Source: Desulfurellales bacterium (GTDB taxonomy: Bacteria; Campylobacterota_A; Desulfurellia; Desulfurellales; Hippeaceae). Taken from it: a DNA stretch of 37,902 bases. Made by a program: the position numbers and the translations under genes. Positions within the stretch are counted from its first letter, which is position 1, and every line of letters starts with the position of its first letter. The notes under the pieces are model-generated. The model did not search any database and was not told the origin of the DNA. It was given only the letters and a program-made list of their open reading frames with translations. This document shows positions 1 to 9,340 of this stretch, piece after piece. The stretch spans positions 1 through 37,902 of the forward strand of contig JAMOQJ010000083.1 of assembly GCA_027064065.1 (NCBI GenBank), written 5' to 3'.

Positions 1-76
1 TCCTTTCTTTTCTATCTCCCCTTGAGAGAATGTGATAAACCGCTCCAGGGAATTCTATTCTTAAAGGTCTCGCCAT
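1..76 (-). CDS. IS200-like / REP-associated (RAYT, Y1_Tnp) transposase, N-terminal fragment cut by window edge
   Basis: Reading the minus strand from the ATG at 76 gives 25 codons beginning MARPLRIEFPGAVYHI and continuing LSRGDRKER. This is the hallmark N-terminus of the Y1_Tnp (transposase IS200-like) family, usually MARPLRIEYPGAVYHVTSRGN. These single-strand HUH transposases use a His-hydrophobic-His pair and a catalytic tyrosine, both beyond the window edge. The gene lies 54 nt downstream of the peptide-binding-protein stop, in the same orientation, and a conserved-looking leader sits between them. The rest of the gene is not visible, so I cannot tell whether it is intact. The N-terminal match is strong for so few residues. 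Confidence 0.8.
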   Translation of the reverse strand, partial: MARPLRIEFPGAVYHILSRGDRKER

Positions 77-100
77 AGGATTGTTATATATCATAAAATA

Positions 101-124
101 ATTCACAATTCAAGACCTGACCCC
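101..124 (-). repeat. Leader motif of the RAYT-type transposase
   Basis: On the minus strand the 24 bases begin GGGGTCAGGTCTTGAAT and continue to GTGAAT. From memory, a block starting GGGGTCAGGTCTTG precedes many Y1_Tnp/RAYT genes in unrelated bacteria and may be part of the mobile unit (end or target-recognition sequence). The block ends 6 nt from the stop codon of the upstream gene, so the element boundary probably lies within bases 125-131. Confidence 0.5.
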
Positions 125-130
125 TATTGT

Positions 131-1675
131 TTATTCATGCCATTCAATAAAGTTATATGTAATACCCGCTTTTTGGGGTTTTATGCCTTTGAACTTTTTA
201 TTTACGACGGTTATGGATGTAGGATAGTATAGAAAAATATATGGAAACTGCTTCACGATTAAATCGTTTATCTTTAAGTATATTTTTTCCCGTTCTTTTT
301 TATCAAATGTTCTTCTGCCCTTTTCTATCAATTCATCAATCTGTTTATCGCTAAAACCGACAAAGTTAAATCCGCCCTTAAAATCGCTTTTTGAATCCCA
401 AAGTGAATATTGGTCAGGGTCTGCACCAAGTTGCCATCCCAAAATTATAGCGTCAAAATGCCGTTCGTTAATCATATTTATAAATGCCTGCCATTCAAGT
501 ATTCGCAAATTTACCTTTATTCCTATGCGCCTTAGATACTCCTGAACCATTATAGCAGCATACTTTCTCTGCGCATTTCCATCGTTTGTGTATATGGTAA
601 AGGTAAAACGTTGGCCGTTTTTATATAAAAATCCGTCTTCTTTTTTATACCACCCTAATGTATTTAGTATTTCAAGTGCCTTTTTTGGATTGTATGAGCA
701 TATAGTCTTTTTCCTGAAATACGGCGAATTTTTAGGATATATCGAATCGGCAACCTCACCAAATCCAAGCAGTATGGTTTTGTTTATCTTTTGCCTGTCT
801 ATAGCCATACAGATTGCTTTTCTTATCCTTAAGTCTTTGAATAATTTTTCCTTTAGATTAAATCCTATATACGTATACCCTGCCGACGGCTGAAAATATA
901 CGTTGTAGTGTTTTTTTATAAAATCGTTCATCTCGTATTTGTATTCAAGCGGGCTTAAACCCATCATGTCTATATTTCCGCTTTTTAATTCAAGCAGGTT
1001 GGTTGTTTTGTCCGGTATTATCCTGTATAGAATTTCGTCTATATAGGGCTTGTGTATGAAGTAGCGTTTGTTTGCTTTAAGTATAAGATATTGAGACGTT
1101 TTCCATTCTTTAAGTATATAAGGGCCTGTACCTATCGGTTTTCTATTAAATTCGCATGTTGCTATACTTTTTGTATTTTTTAGAATATGTTTTGGAACTA
1201 TACCCATCATCCACGAATATAAAGCCGGAGCAAAGGGATATGGATAGTTCACTTCAATCGTGTAGTTGTCTATCTTTTTTATTGAACTTATGATTTTATA
1301 CTTACCCGCATACGGTGTGGGTGTATTTTTGTCTATGATTGTTTTATAGGTAAATATAACGTCGTCTGCGGTAAACGGAATACCATCCTGCCAATAGACG
1401 TTTTTTCTTAAATGAAACAGAATGGTTTTTCCGCCGTTTTTAATTTCATAGCTTTTTGCCAAATCGCCAACAATGCGCATATCTTTATCGAACTTTAAAA
1501 GCCCGTTAAAAATATATGAAGATATCTCGCCGCTTGCCGAATCGGTTGAAAGAAACGGTATAAATCTTTTTGGTTGGGCGCTTAAGGATAAATTTATCTT
1601 GCTAGCGTAAGAAGATAAAGGAAAAGTCGCTATAAAAAATATTAAAAAAAGGTTTCTTCTAACGCCCTTGAGCAT
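131..1675 (-). CDS. Periplasmic peptide-binding protein (SBP family 5, OppA/DppA-like)
   Basis: A 514-residue extracellular solute-binding protein family 5 member, the ligand-binding part of an oligopeptide/dipeptide-type ABC importer. A basic, hydrophobic N-terminus ending in SSYA gives a likely signal peptidase I cut after about residue 24. There is no lipobox cysteine, so the mature protein should be soluble in the periplasm. Family-typical stretches are visible: LRKNVYWQDGIPFTADDV near residue 90, GTGPYILKEW near 185, RKAICMAIDR near 285 and AIILGWQLGADPDQY near 412. Length and C-terminus look complete. The start codon directly follows the secG stop (TAGATG), so translation is probably coupled. 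No permease or ATPase gene is in view, so the substrate is unknown. It may serve a remote transporter. Confidence 0.88.
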   Translation of the reverse strand: MLKGVRRNLFLIFFIATFPLSSYASKINLSLSAQPKRFIPFLSTDSASGEISSYIFNGLLKFDKDMRIVGDLAKSYEIKNGGKTILFHLRKNVYWQDGIPFTADDVIFTYKTIIDKNTPTPYAGKYKIISSIKKIDNYTIEVNYPYPFAPALYSWMMGIVPKHILKNTKSIATCEFNRKPIGTGPYILKEWKTSQYLILKANKRYFIHKPYIDEILYRIIPDKTTNLLELKSGNIDMMGLSPLEYKYEMNDFIKKHYNVYFQPSAGYTYIGFNLKEKLFKDLRIRKAICMAIDRQKINKTILLGFGEVADSIYPKNSPYFRKKTICSYNPKKALEILNTLGWYKKEDGFLYKNGQRFTFTIYTNDGNAQRKYAAIMVQEYLRRIGIKVNLRILEWQAFINMINERHFDAIILGWQLGADPDQYSLWDSKSDFKGGFNFVGFSDKQIDELIEKGRRTFDKKEREKIYLKINDLIVKQFPYIFLYYPTSITVVNKKFKGIKPQKAGITYNFIEWHE

Positions 1676-2026
1676 CTATTTTGTAATCGGAGCAGAACTT
1701 TTTTCTTTAGACTGTTTTGCCGGAATTTTTATTTCTACAGCAGACGGCTTGGTTGATGTGGTGGAGCTTGTCTCTTTAATCATCGATGTGGTGCTTGATT
1801 TATAAATTATATAAGATATACCGATTGAGTTAAACATAAACAAAAATGCCAAACCCCAAGTTATCTTTGCAAGTATAGACATAGGACCGCTTGTTCCAAA
1901 AAGCGTATCGGAAGCTCCAGCGCCAAAAGATACACCCATCTCAGCACCCTTTCCTTTTTGTAGAAGGATTATACCAACCAAGGCAATACCGAGTATTACT
2001 TGTAAAATTATTAGCAAACTAAGCAT
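1676..2026 (-). CDS. secG: Protein translocase subunit SecG
   Basis: A 116-residue SecG, the accessory membrane subunit of the SecYEG channel that assists SecA-driven export. It has two membrane segments (about residues 2-22 and 50-72) joined by the family loop LLQKGKGAEMGVSFGAGASDTLFGTSG. A Ser/Thr/Lys-rich tail follows, as is usual in this family. The start is well supported by AAAGGGAG upstream of the ATG, inside the end of tpiA, whose stop is 1 nt before the start. Its place after gap-pgk-tpiA is a widespread bacterial arrangement. Confidence 0.93.
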   Translation of the reverse strand: MLSLLIILQVILGIALVGIILLQKGKGAEMGVSFGAGASDTLFGTSGPMSILAKITWGLAFLFMFNSIGISYIIYKSSTTSMIKETSSTTSTKPSAVEIKIPAKQSKEKSSAPITK

Positions 2027-2027
2027 A

Positions 2028-2756
2028 CTACACTCCCTTTGTTTTTATAAATTTATCTATTATATCTTTAAAATCTTCAGCCACAAGCGATGCTCCGCCA
2101 ATCAAGAAACCGTTTACGTTATCAATTGATGCAAGCTCTTCGGCGTTTGACGGCTTTACGCTTCCACCGTATAGTATAGGCGTATCCGTTGCTATTTTTC
2201 TTATAAAGTTATGCATCTCTTCAATTGTTTTTTTATCTGCGGCAACGCCTGTTCCTATAGCCCAAACAGGTTCATAGGCTATAACGACTTTTCTTAAGTC
2301 AATGCCATCTAAACTATTCTTGAGTTGGTTTTCTATTACATGAAAGGCTTTATTGCTGTTTCTATCGTCAAGTGTTTCACCTACACACACTATCGGTATA
2401 AAGCCGTGCTCTATGGCACTTTTTGTTTTTTTATTTATTAAATTATCGTCTTCTTTGAATATATGTCTTCTTTCGGAATGCCCTAAAATTACGTATTTAC
2501 ACCCTACGGATTTGAGCATTATGGGCGACGTTTCGCCAGTAAACGCTCCTTTTTCTTCAAAATACATATTTTGAGCGCCGAGTTTTATGTTTGTTTTTTG
2601 AAAAATGGTATTCAATCTATCCAAATGGATAAAATTTGCGCACACGATAGTATCTATAGCAGTAGTATCGATAATTTCAGCCATCTTTCTGGCTACATCC
2701 TGCGCTTCATTAATATCGAAATGCATCTTCCAGTTTGCTGCTATTATGTTTTTCAT
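2028..2756 (-). CDS. tpiA: Triosephosphate isomerase
   Basis: Interconverts dihydroxyacetone phosphate and glyceraldehyde 3-phosphate in the cytoplasm. Catalytic residues are visible: N8 and K10 in AANWKMH, H93 in LGHSERR, E162 in AYEPVWAIGTG, and the phosphate-binding YGGSVKP near residue 200. At 242 residues it is slightly shorter than the usual ~250. The start overlaps the pgk stop (ATGA), indicating translational coupling within gap-pgk-tpiA-secG. Confidence 0.96.
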   Translation of the reverse strand: MKNIIAANWKMHFDINEAQDVARKMAEIIDTTAIDTIVCANFIHLDRLNTIFQKTNIKLGAQNMYFEEKGAFTGETSPIMLKSVGCKYVILGHSERRHIFKEDDNLINKKTKSAIEHGFIPIVCVGETLDDRNSNKAFHVIENQLKNSLDGIDLRKVVIAYEPVWAIGTGVAADKKTIEEMHNFIRKIATDTPILYGGSVKPSNAEELASIDNVNGFLIGGASLVAEDFKDIIDKFIKTKGV

Positions 2757-3937
2757 TCTTTCTCCTTTAAAGCTTCTATTGCGGGCAAACTTTTTCCTTC
2801 AAGCAGCTCTAAAGACGCTCCGCCGCCTGTTGAGATGTAGCTCATATTGCTACTTTCTCCAACCTTTTGAACGGCTTCTGCTGTATCTCCGCCGCCCACC
2901 ACGCTCAAAGCCCTGCTTTCTCCTATCGCTTTTGCTATTTTTTTTGTGCCGTTTGCGAATGCGTCAACTTCAAAAACACCCATAGGACCGTTCCATACTA
3001 TAGTCTTTGCGTCTTGCAAAACCTCTTTGAACAAAGCGCAAGATGCTTCTCCTATATCAAGCCCCATTTTATCCTTAGGTATCTCCTGATACGTTTTTGT
3101 TTCGTAATTTAGCGTATCATCTATCGAGTCGGCGCAAACAAAATCAACCGGCAGATAAAATTTTACAGAACTTTTTTTTGCTTTTTCAATAATTTCCAAT
3201 GCCGTATCTGTCAAATCGTCTTCTACAAGGCTTTTTCCCACTTCATAGCCCAACGCTTTTAAAAATGTAAAGGCTTGCGCTCCGCCTATTATGATTTTAT
3301 CGGCTTTGTCTATTAGGTTTATCAAGCATTCAAGCTTACCCGACACCTTTGCTCCGCCTATTACGGCTACGAATGGTTTTTCGGTCGAATTTAACACTTT
3401 ATCGAAGTATTCAAGTTCCCTTTTTAACAAAAAACCACCTGCTGCAATATCGGATATTTTAACAAGCGCATGGACAGATGCGTGCTTTCTGTGGCATACA
3501 CCGAATGCGTCGTTAATGTATATATCGAACAGCTTCTTTAACTCTTGCGCAAATTCCTGCGAATTCTTTTCTTCGCCTTCGTAAAATCTCAAGTTTTCAA
3601 GCAACAGCACATCACCATTTTTTAGCGCTTCAACCCTTGATAAAACCTTATTGCCGATACAATCATCAACAAACTCTACGTCTCTTTTAAGAAGCGTAGA
3701 CAATCTTTTGGCAACAGGTGATAGTGAATATTTAGGATTTTTTTTGCCTTTTGGTCTACCTAAGTGGCTTGCAAGTATTACCTTAGCCTTGTTGTCTATT
3801 GCGTATTCTATTGTCGTTAAGACCTGTTTTATTCTGTTGTCGTCCGTTATGTTGCCATTTTCGTCAAGCGGCACATTAAAATCGCAACGTATAAAAACCC
3901 TTTTGCCAATTAAATCTAAATCATTGATATATTTCAT
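2753..3937 (-). CDS. pgk: Phosphoglycerate kinase
   Basis: Transfers phosphate between 1,3-bisphosphoglycerate and ADP (reversible), the step after Gap. Diagnostic stretches in order: RCDFNVPLD near residue 18, SHLGRPKG near 59, LENLRFYEGEE near 114, VIGGAKVSGK near 193, NGPMGVFE near 315 and the nucleotide-loop region GGGDTAEAV...STGGGASLELLEGK near 349-379. Full length at 394 residues. Small departures from the commonest motifs are GGAQAFTFLKA where GGGMAYTFLKA is usual and GVCHRKHAS where GTAHRAHAS is usual. All catalytic elements are present. It starts 1 nt after gap and overlaps tpiA by 4 nt. Confidence 0.96.
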   Translation of the reverse strand: MKYINDLDLIGKRVFIRCDFNVPLDENGNITDDNRIKQVLTTIEYAIDNKAKVILASHLGRPKGKKNPKYSLSPVAKRLSTLLKRDVEFVDDCIGNKVLSRVEALKNGDVLLLENLRFYEGEEKNSQEFAQELKKLFDIYINDAFGVCHRKHASVHALVKISDIAAGGFLLKRELEYFDKVLNSTEKPFVAVIGGAKVSGKLECLINLIDKADKIIIGGAQAFTFLKALGYEVGKSLVEDDLTDTALEIIEKAKKSSVKFYLPVDFVCADSIDDTLNYETKTYQEIPKDKMGLDIGEASCALFKEVLQDAKTIVWNGPMGVFEVDAFANGTKKIAKAIGESRALSVVGGGDTAEAVQKVGESSNMSYISTGGGASLELLEGKSLPAIEALKEKE

Positions 3938-3938
3938 C

Positions 3939-4955
<1,017 letters not shown>

Positions 4956-4973
4956 TTATTTATTTGCGCATAA

Positions 4974-5001
4974 AGTATATATAATTGGGCTTTTTTTTCA
5001 A
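4974..5001 (-). promoter_or_regulatory. Candidate sigma70 promoter of the gap operon
   Basis: On the minus strand TTGAAA (4996-5001) and TATACT (4974-4979) are separated by 16 bp, about 30 nt upstream of the gap TTG start. The element lies back to back with the promoter of the plus-strand operon. Assigned by consensus match only. Confidence 0.6.
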
Positions 5002-5031
5002 GAATAAACTAATCTACACAGGTAATTTTAC

Positions 5032-5060
5032 TTGAATAAACAGGTTTCAACTATTATACT
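5032..5060 (+). promoter_or_regulatory. Candidate sigma70 promoter of the ACT-paaK-hit-lapAB-ruvA-xseA operon
   Basis: TTGAAT (5032-5037) and TATACT (5055-5060) are separated by 17 bp, placing a start of transcription near 5067 and leaving a short leader before the first gene. Assigned by consensus match only. Confidence 0.65.
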
Positions 5061-5092
5061 GTGAATTAGAAAATGAAAGGGGTATGCGTGAT

Positions 5093-5533
5093 ATGGCTAA
5101 TTATAAAATAACTCAGATTAGCGTTTTTATAGAAAACAAAAAGGGAAGGTTTTATAACGTTACAAAAACGCTTAAAAAAGCAGGTGTAAATATTAGAGCT
5201 ATGAGTTTAGCCGACACCATGGATTTTGGTATACTAAGATTTGTTATGGATAAACCTAAAGAGGCATACGACGCCCTGCTTGATGAGGATTTTATCGTCA
5301 AAAGAAACGAAGTTTTGGCAATAGCCATAAAGGATGAAAGTGGTGGATTGAGCGAACTGTTAAAAACTGTCAGTGATTTGGATTTAAATATTGAATATAT
5401 GTATACATTTGTAAATGCACTCGAAGGTAAAGCCGTTATGCTTTTTAAATTTGAAGATATTGACTTAGCTATAGAAAAACTTTCAGAAGAAGGCATAGAG
5501 CTTTTGGAAGAAGAATTCTTTAGGAGGGTATAG
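5093..5533 (+). CDS. Tandem ACT-domain protein
   Basis: A 146-residue protein made of two ACT domains (about residues 4-68 and 72-143). The first is [20 protein letters not shown] with [11 protein letters not shown], the second is [32 protein letters not shown] domains bind small ligands, typically amino acids, and this family is commonly found beside phenylacetate-CoA ligase genes, so sensing of an aromatic amino acid or its product is plausible but inferred. A longer reading from ATG 5084 is possible, but AAAGGGG (5076-5082) would almost touch that start. It is about 10 nt from ATG 5093, which I prefer. The gene begins the operon and lies 8 nt before paaK. Confidence 0.82.
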   Translation: MANYKITQISVFIENKKGRFYNVTKTLKKAGVNIRAMSLADTMDFGILRFVMDKPKEAYDALLDEDFIVKRNEVLAIAIKDESGGLSELLKTVSDLDLNIEYMYTFVNALEGKAVMLFKFEDIDLAIEKLSEEGIELLEEEFFRRV

Positions 5534-5541
5534 GATTTTTT

Positions 5542-6843
5542 ATGTTTTGGAATAAAGAAAAGGAAACAATGTCCCGCAAAGAAATAGAAAACCTTCAGGT
5601 AGAGCTTTTAAAGGAAAAAATAGAATACGCATACAACAACGTTCCATTTTACAAAAAGAAATTTGATGAATATGGCATAAATAAAAGCAGTATTAAAACA
5701 ATAGAAGATATACAGAAATTACCTTTTACCACAAAAACCGATTTTAGAGACAACTATCCGTTTGGGCTATTTGCTACTGATATGAAAAAAATTGTTCGTA
5801 TTCACTCATCAAGCGGCACAACGGGAAAACCTACAGTAGTTGGCTATACCAAAAACGACCTTGATGTGTGGAGTGAGCTTGTTGCAAGGATTGCGTCTTA
5901 TGCGGGCGTAACCGATGAGGACATAGTCCATATAGCGTTTGGATACGGACTGTTTACGGGTGGATTTGGTTTGCATTATGGTCTTGAAAAGATAGGCGCT
6001 GCCATTGTTCCCGCATCAAGCGGAAATACAAAAAAACAGATAATGCTTATGAAGGATTATGGCGCTACTGTTTTGGTATGCACACCAAGCTATGCTTTAC
6101 ACATAGCAGAGGTTGCTCAAAATGAAGGATTGGATGTAAATAAGGATTTAAATTTAAGAATTGGTATGTTCGGCGCTGAGCCTTGGAGCAACCAAATGAG
6201 AGAAAAGATTGAACAGGCTTTGGGCGTTAAGGCTTACGATAATTACGGCTTGAGCGAAGTTATGGGACCTGGCGTTTCAGGAGAATGTGAAGCACAAGAC
6301 GGTATGCATATAGCTGAAGACCATTTTATAGCAGAAATTATAAACCCGGAAACTGGAAGATGGGTAAAGGAAGGTGAATACGGAGAGCTTGTTATAACAC
6401 CTTTAACCAAAGAAGCCCTTCCTGTATTTAGATATAGAACGAGAGATATAACGAAATTAACGAGCAAACCGTGTTCATGCGGAAGAACCTTGGCAAGAAT
6501 GTATAAACCTATTGGAAGAACTGACGATATGCTTATAATAAGAGGGGTAAACGTATTCCCAAGTCAGATAGAAGAGGTATTGTTTAGCATAGACGGCATA
6601 TCTCCACATTATCAGATTATTATTGAACGTGAAGGAGCTTTGGATACAGCAACCGTCTTGGTTGAAGCAAACGCCAACCTGTTCTTTGATGAAATGAAAA
6701 AGCAGAGACAGTTTTTGGATAGAATCAATTATGAGCTTAAAACAACGTTAGGGCTTGATGTTAAGGTAAAACTTGTCGAACCGCACTCCATAGAAAGAAG
6801 CGAAGGAAAAGCAAAAAGAATTATAGATAAAAGAAAATTTTAG
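5542..6843 (+). CDS. paaK: Phenylacetate-CoA ligase family protein
   Basis: An adenylate-forming ligase expected to activate phenylacetate or a related aryl acid to its CoA thioester with ATP. The AMP/phosphate loop SSSGTTGKP is at residues 89-97, [15 protein letters not shown] is near 235, the hinge segment [23 protein letters not shown] is near 325-348, and the C-terminal GKAKR carrying the probable catalytic lysine is at 422-426. Length (433) is normal. In anaerobes such ligases with a neighbouring ACT protein are associated with aromatic amino acid degradation through indolepyruvate:ferredoxin oxidoreductase, but no ior genes are in view, so the natural substrate is uncertain. Gaps of 8 nt separate it from both neighbours. 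Confidence 0.88.
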   Translation: MFWNKEKETMSRKEIENLQVELLKEKIEYAYNNVPFYKKKFDEYGINKSSIKTIEDIQKLPFTTKTDFRDNYPFGLFATDMKKIVRIHSSSGTTGKPTVVGYTKNDLDVWSELVARIASYAGVTDEDIVHIAFGYGLFTGGFGLHYGLEKIGAAIVPASSGNTKKQIMLMKDYGATVLVCTPSYALHIAEVAQNEGLDVNKDLNLRIGMFGAEPWSNQMREKIEQALGVKAYDNYGLSEVMGPGVSGECEAQDGMHIAEDHFIAEIINPETGRWVKEGEYGELVITPLTKEALPVFRYRTRDITKLTSKPCSCGRTLARMYKPIGRTDDMLIIRGVNVFPSQIEEVLFSIDGISPHYQIIIEREGALDTATVLVEANANLFFDEMKKQRQFLDRINYELKTTLGLDVKVKLVEPHSIERSEGKAKRIIDKRKF

Positions 6844-6851
6844 AGGTTGAT

Positions 6852-7328
6852 ATGGATAGAATGTGGGCACCTTGGCGTATAGGATATATACTGTCTGACA
6901 AGAAAGAAGATGGCTGTGTTTTTTGTAACGCATACCAATCAAAAAACGACAAAGAAAAACTTGTTATCTTTCGCTCAAAATATTCGTTTGTGATAATGAA
7001 CCTATATCCTTATAACGCCGGACATATCATGATTGTTCCAAATAGACATATCGATTCTCCGACACTTCTTGAAAAAGAAGAGCAATTGGATATGTTTAAC
7101 TTGGTTAATAAAAGTTTGGATGTTTTAAAGGGTGTAATGCATCCAGACGGCTTTAATTTGGGAATGAATTTAAGTAGAACAGCAGGAGCAGGCATAGATG
7201 ACCATATTCACATTCACATAGTTCCGCGATGGAACGGTGATACAAACTTTATGTCTACCGTAAGTGATACAAAGGTTATTTCCGAATCAATAGAAGAAAC
7301 ATACGATAAAATAAAAAATGCTTTTTAG
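6852..7328 (+). CDS. HIT-family nucleotide hydrolase/phosphorylase (Ap4A phosphorylase-like)
   Basis: A 158-residue histidine-triad protein. The active-site motif reads DHIHIHIVPRW, with H118, H120 and H122, and is followed by NGDTNFM. An N-terminal CVFC pair (C22, C25) with H58 resembles the zinc site of some bacterial HIT enzymes. The frame NLGMNLSRTAGAGIDDH is typical of the bacterial/mycobacterial diadenosine-tetraphosphate-processing branch. The substrate is most likely Ap4A or a related nucleotidyl compound, inferred from family. AGAGGT upstream supports the start. It sits with 8-nt gaps on both sides. Confidence 0.87.
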   Translation: MDRMWAPWRIGYILSDKKEDGCVFCNAYQSKNDKEKLVIFRSKYSFVIMNLYPYNAGHIMIVPNRHIDSPTLLEKEEQLDMFNLVNKSLDVLKGVMHPDGFNLGMNLSRTAGAGIDDHIHIHIVPRWNGDTNFMSTVSDTKVISESIEETYDKIKNAF

Positions 7329-7336
7329 GTGGTAGT

Positions 7337-7630
7337 ATGAAAACATTAAGAGTTGTTTTAATAATCTTTACTTTGGCTTTATTGGGTCTTTTTGTGCTTT
7401 ATAATAATCAATTTGTTAGCATTCAATATTTAAGCGTAAAATTTGAAAATATGCCTTTATGGCTTGTTGTTTTTAGCTCCCTTTTTTTGGGTATATTTAT
7501 TGGTTGGTTTTTTATGTTTGTCGATGAATTATCAATAAAAAAAGAATTAAAGAGTAAAAATAAAGAAATTAAATCACTTAAGGAAGAGATTGCTCAATTA
7601 AGACAACTTACAATAACAAAAGAAGAATAG
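7337..7630 (+). CDS. lapA: LapA-domain inner-membrane protein
   Basis: A 97-residue protein with two membrane segments (about residues 5-23 and 40-62) and a charged C-terminal coiled coil (63-93), the architecture of LapA (YciS, DUF1049). It starts MKTLRVVLIIFTLALLGLFV. In E. coli LapA is encoded just before LapB and joins it in control of lipopolysaccharide assembly. The same order here, 1 nt apart, strengthens both calls. Confidence 0.85.
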   Translation: MKTLRVVLIIFTLALLGLFVLYNNQFVSIQYLSVKFENMPLWLVVFSSLFLGIFIGWFFMFVDELSIKKELKSKNKEIKSLKEEIAQLRQLTITKEE

Positions 7631-7631
7631 T

Positions 7632-8768
7632 ATGAGTTTTGATGTAGGTTTTTTAGTTCAATATAAAGAGTTTTTTGTAACCATTTTGGCATTCTTACTT
7701 GGCGTTCTTTTTTCCTATGTGTGGTTTTTAGGCAAAAGACGTAAAGATGATTTGGATAAGAAAAAGATAGAAAGCTATGTTAAGGGTTTAAACTACATCA
7801 TTGAAGATGAGACAGACAAAGCGATAGAAGAATTTACAGAAACTGCAAAATTCGACCCAGATTTGATAGATATATATATTAGCATAGGCAATCTGTTTAG
7901 AAAAAAGGGTGAGATAAACAGAGCACTTATTATACACAAGAGTCTTTTAGTTAGGCCGCATCTCACAAAACAAAAAAAATTAGAGATATACATAAACATT
8001 GGCGTAGACTACAGAAAAGCAGGGTTATACGACAGGGCAAAGGAGTATTTTAAAAATGCTTTATCTATAGACCCAAAAAATATCAAAGCAAAAAAACTGT
8101 TATATGAAGTATATGAAGATTCAAGAGACTGGGAAAATGCTCTTGTTTGGCATAAAAGGTTTTCAAAGAAAGATGATGCGATATTAGCCCATATATACAC
8201 TGAAATCGGTAAGGAAAAGCTAAAAGAAAGAGATTTTGATCAGGCAAAGAAAAACTTTGAAAAGGCGCTAAAAATAAATAAATCCTGCGTTGATGCTCAA
8301 ATACACTTAGGCGATATTTTCATACAATATGGAGAGATAGATAAAGCCTATAAACAGTGGACTAATGCTTGCATTATCAAGCCTGAACTGTCTAATATAG
8401 CCCTTTCAAAAATTCAAGATATAGACATACTAAAGAAAACGATGATTGAGCTTTTAAAAAACCATAAAGACAATAAATACATACTCTATTCTTGTGCTAA
8501 TCAATTTTTTAGTTTGGGAGAAAAAGAAAAAGCCATATCGATATATAAAAAATTGATGAATATGGGTATAAAATCACAATCTATGTTAAAAAAATTTGTT
8601 GAATACAAACAAGATACGCTTCCAAACTTTGTTGTTAAATTCGTATCTGAAATGCCAAATGAAAGCATAAAGTATATTTGCACAGGCTGTGGGTATGCAT
8701 CTCACTCGCCATTTTTTAGATGCCCAAAGTGCAGACAATGGGATAGTGCTAAGGTTGAAATAGTATAA
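7632..8768 (+). CDS. lapB: LapB-type TPR protein with C-terminal zinc ribbon (LPS assembly)
   Basis: A 378-residue LapB (YciM) homologue. An N-terminal membrane anchor (about 10-34) is followed by a run of TPR helices from about residue 46 to 310, with repeat cores such as AIEEFTETAKFDPDLIDIYISIG and AKEYFKNALSIDPKNIKAK. It ends in a rubredoxin-like metal site C350-x2-C353 and C364-x2-C367. In E. coli LapB works with FtsH to control LpxC and hence LPS amount. The same role is inferred here. Length is close to the E. coli protein (389). Its stop overlaps the ruvA start by one base. Confidence 0.88.
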   Translation: MSFDVGFLVQYKEFFVTILAFLLGVLFSYVWFLGKRRKDDLDKKKIESYVKGLNYIIEDETDKAIEEFTETAKFDPDLIDIYISIGNLFRKKGEINRALIIHKSLLVRPHLTKQKKLEIYINIGVDYRKAGLYDRAKEYFKNALSIDPKNIKAKKLLYEVYEDSRDWENALVWHKRFSKKDDAILAHIYTEIGKEKLKERDFDQAKKNFEKALKINKSCVDAQIHLGDIFIQYGEIDKAYKQWTNACIIKPELSNIALSKIQDIDILKKTMIELLKNHKDNKYILYSCANQFFSLGEKEKAISIYKKLMNMGIKSQSMLKKFVEYKQDTLPNFVVKFVSEMPNESIKYICTGCGYASHSPFFRCPKCRQWDSAKVEIV

Positions 8769-9340
8769 TGTTGCATGCTGTAGAAGGTTTATTGATAGAA
8801 AAAAACAATTTATTTGCAGCAATAAGTGTTAATGGTTTTGTTGTAAGGGTTTTTATTCCTTCATCAAGCTATTCAAAACTGCCTGAAGAAGGAAAAGAAT
8901 GCAGACTATATACGCAAATGGTGATAGGTGAAAAAAGTATTAGATTATATGGATTTACTACGCAAGAAGAAAAAAACCTTTTTAATGCACTTAGAAAAAT
9001 CTCCAAAATCGGAGCACAAACAGCTATGTCTGTCCTTTCTAATGTTTCCGTCGAACAATTTTACAAAATAGTTTCAAGCAAAGACGAAAAAATGCTTACG
9101 GCTATTCCTGGAATTGGGAAAAAAACTGCTCTTTCGATAATTTTAGAATTTTCTTCCAAACTACCAAAAGAGAGCGTTAATGATATAGTATTCGATGCAG
9201 TTAGTGCGCTGGAAACAATGGGCTTTGCAAAAACCGACTGTCTACCCATTGCGCAATCGTTATTTGATAAAAATCCTGATATATCCATTGAATCACTTAT
9301 TAAAGAATCCCTTAAACAATTAGCAAAAGATGTCTATTGA
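8768..9340 (+). CDS. ruvA: Holliday junction DNA helicase subunit RuvA
   Basis: RuvA binds four-way junctions and loads the RuvB motor during recombinational repair. An N-terminal OB-fold region (MLHAVEGLLIEK... to YGFTTQEE at about 62-68) is followed by two helix-hairpin-helix motifs: ALRKISKIGAQTAMSVLS near 74-91, less canonical than usual, and the very typical TAIPGIGKKTA at 111-121. A short C-terminal domain (about 143-190) would contact RuvB. Length 190 is normal. It overlaps lapB by 1 nt and xseA by 11 nt. No ruvB or ruvC is adjacent. Confidence 0.93.
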   Translation: MLHAVEGLLIEKNNLFAAISVNGFVVRVFIPSSSYSKLPEEGKECRLYTQMVIGEKSIRLYGFTTQEEKNLFNALRKISKIGAQTAMSVLSNVSVEQFYKIVSSKDEKMLTAIPGIGKKTALSIILEFSSKLPKESVNDIVFDAVSALETMGFAKTDCLPIAQSLFDKNPDISIESLIKESLKQLAKDVY

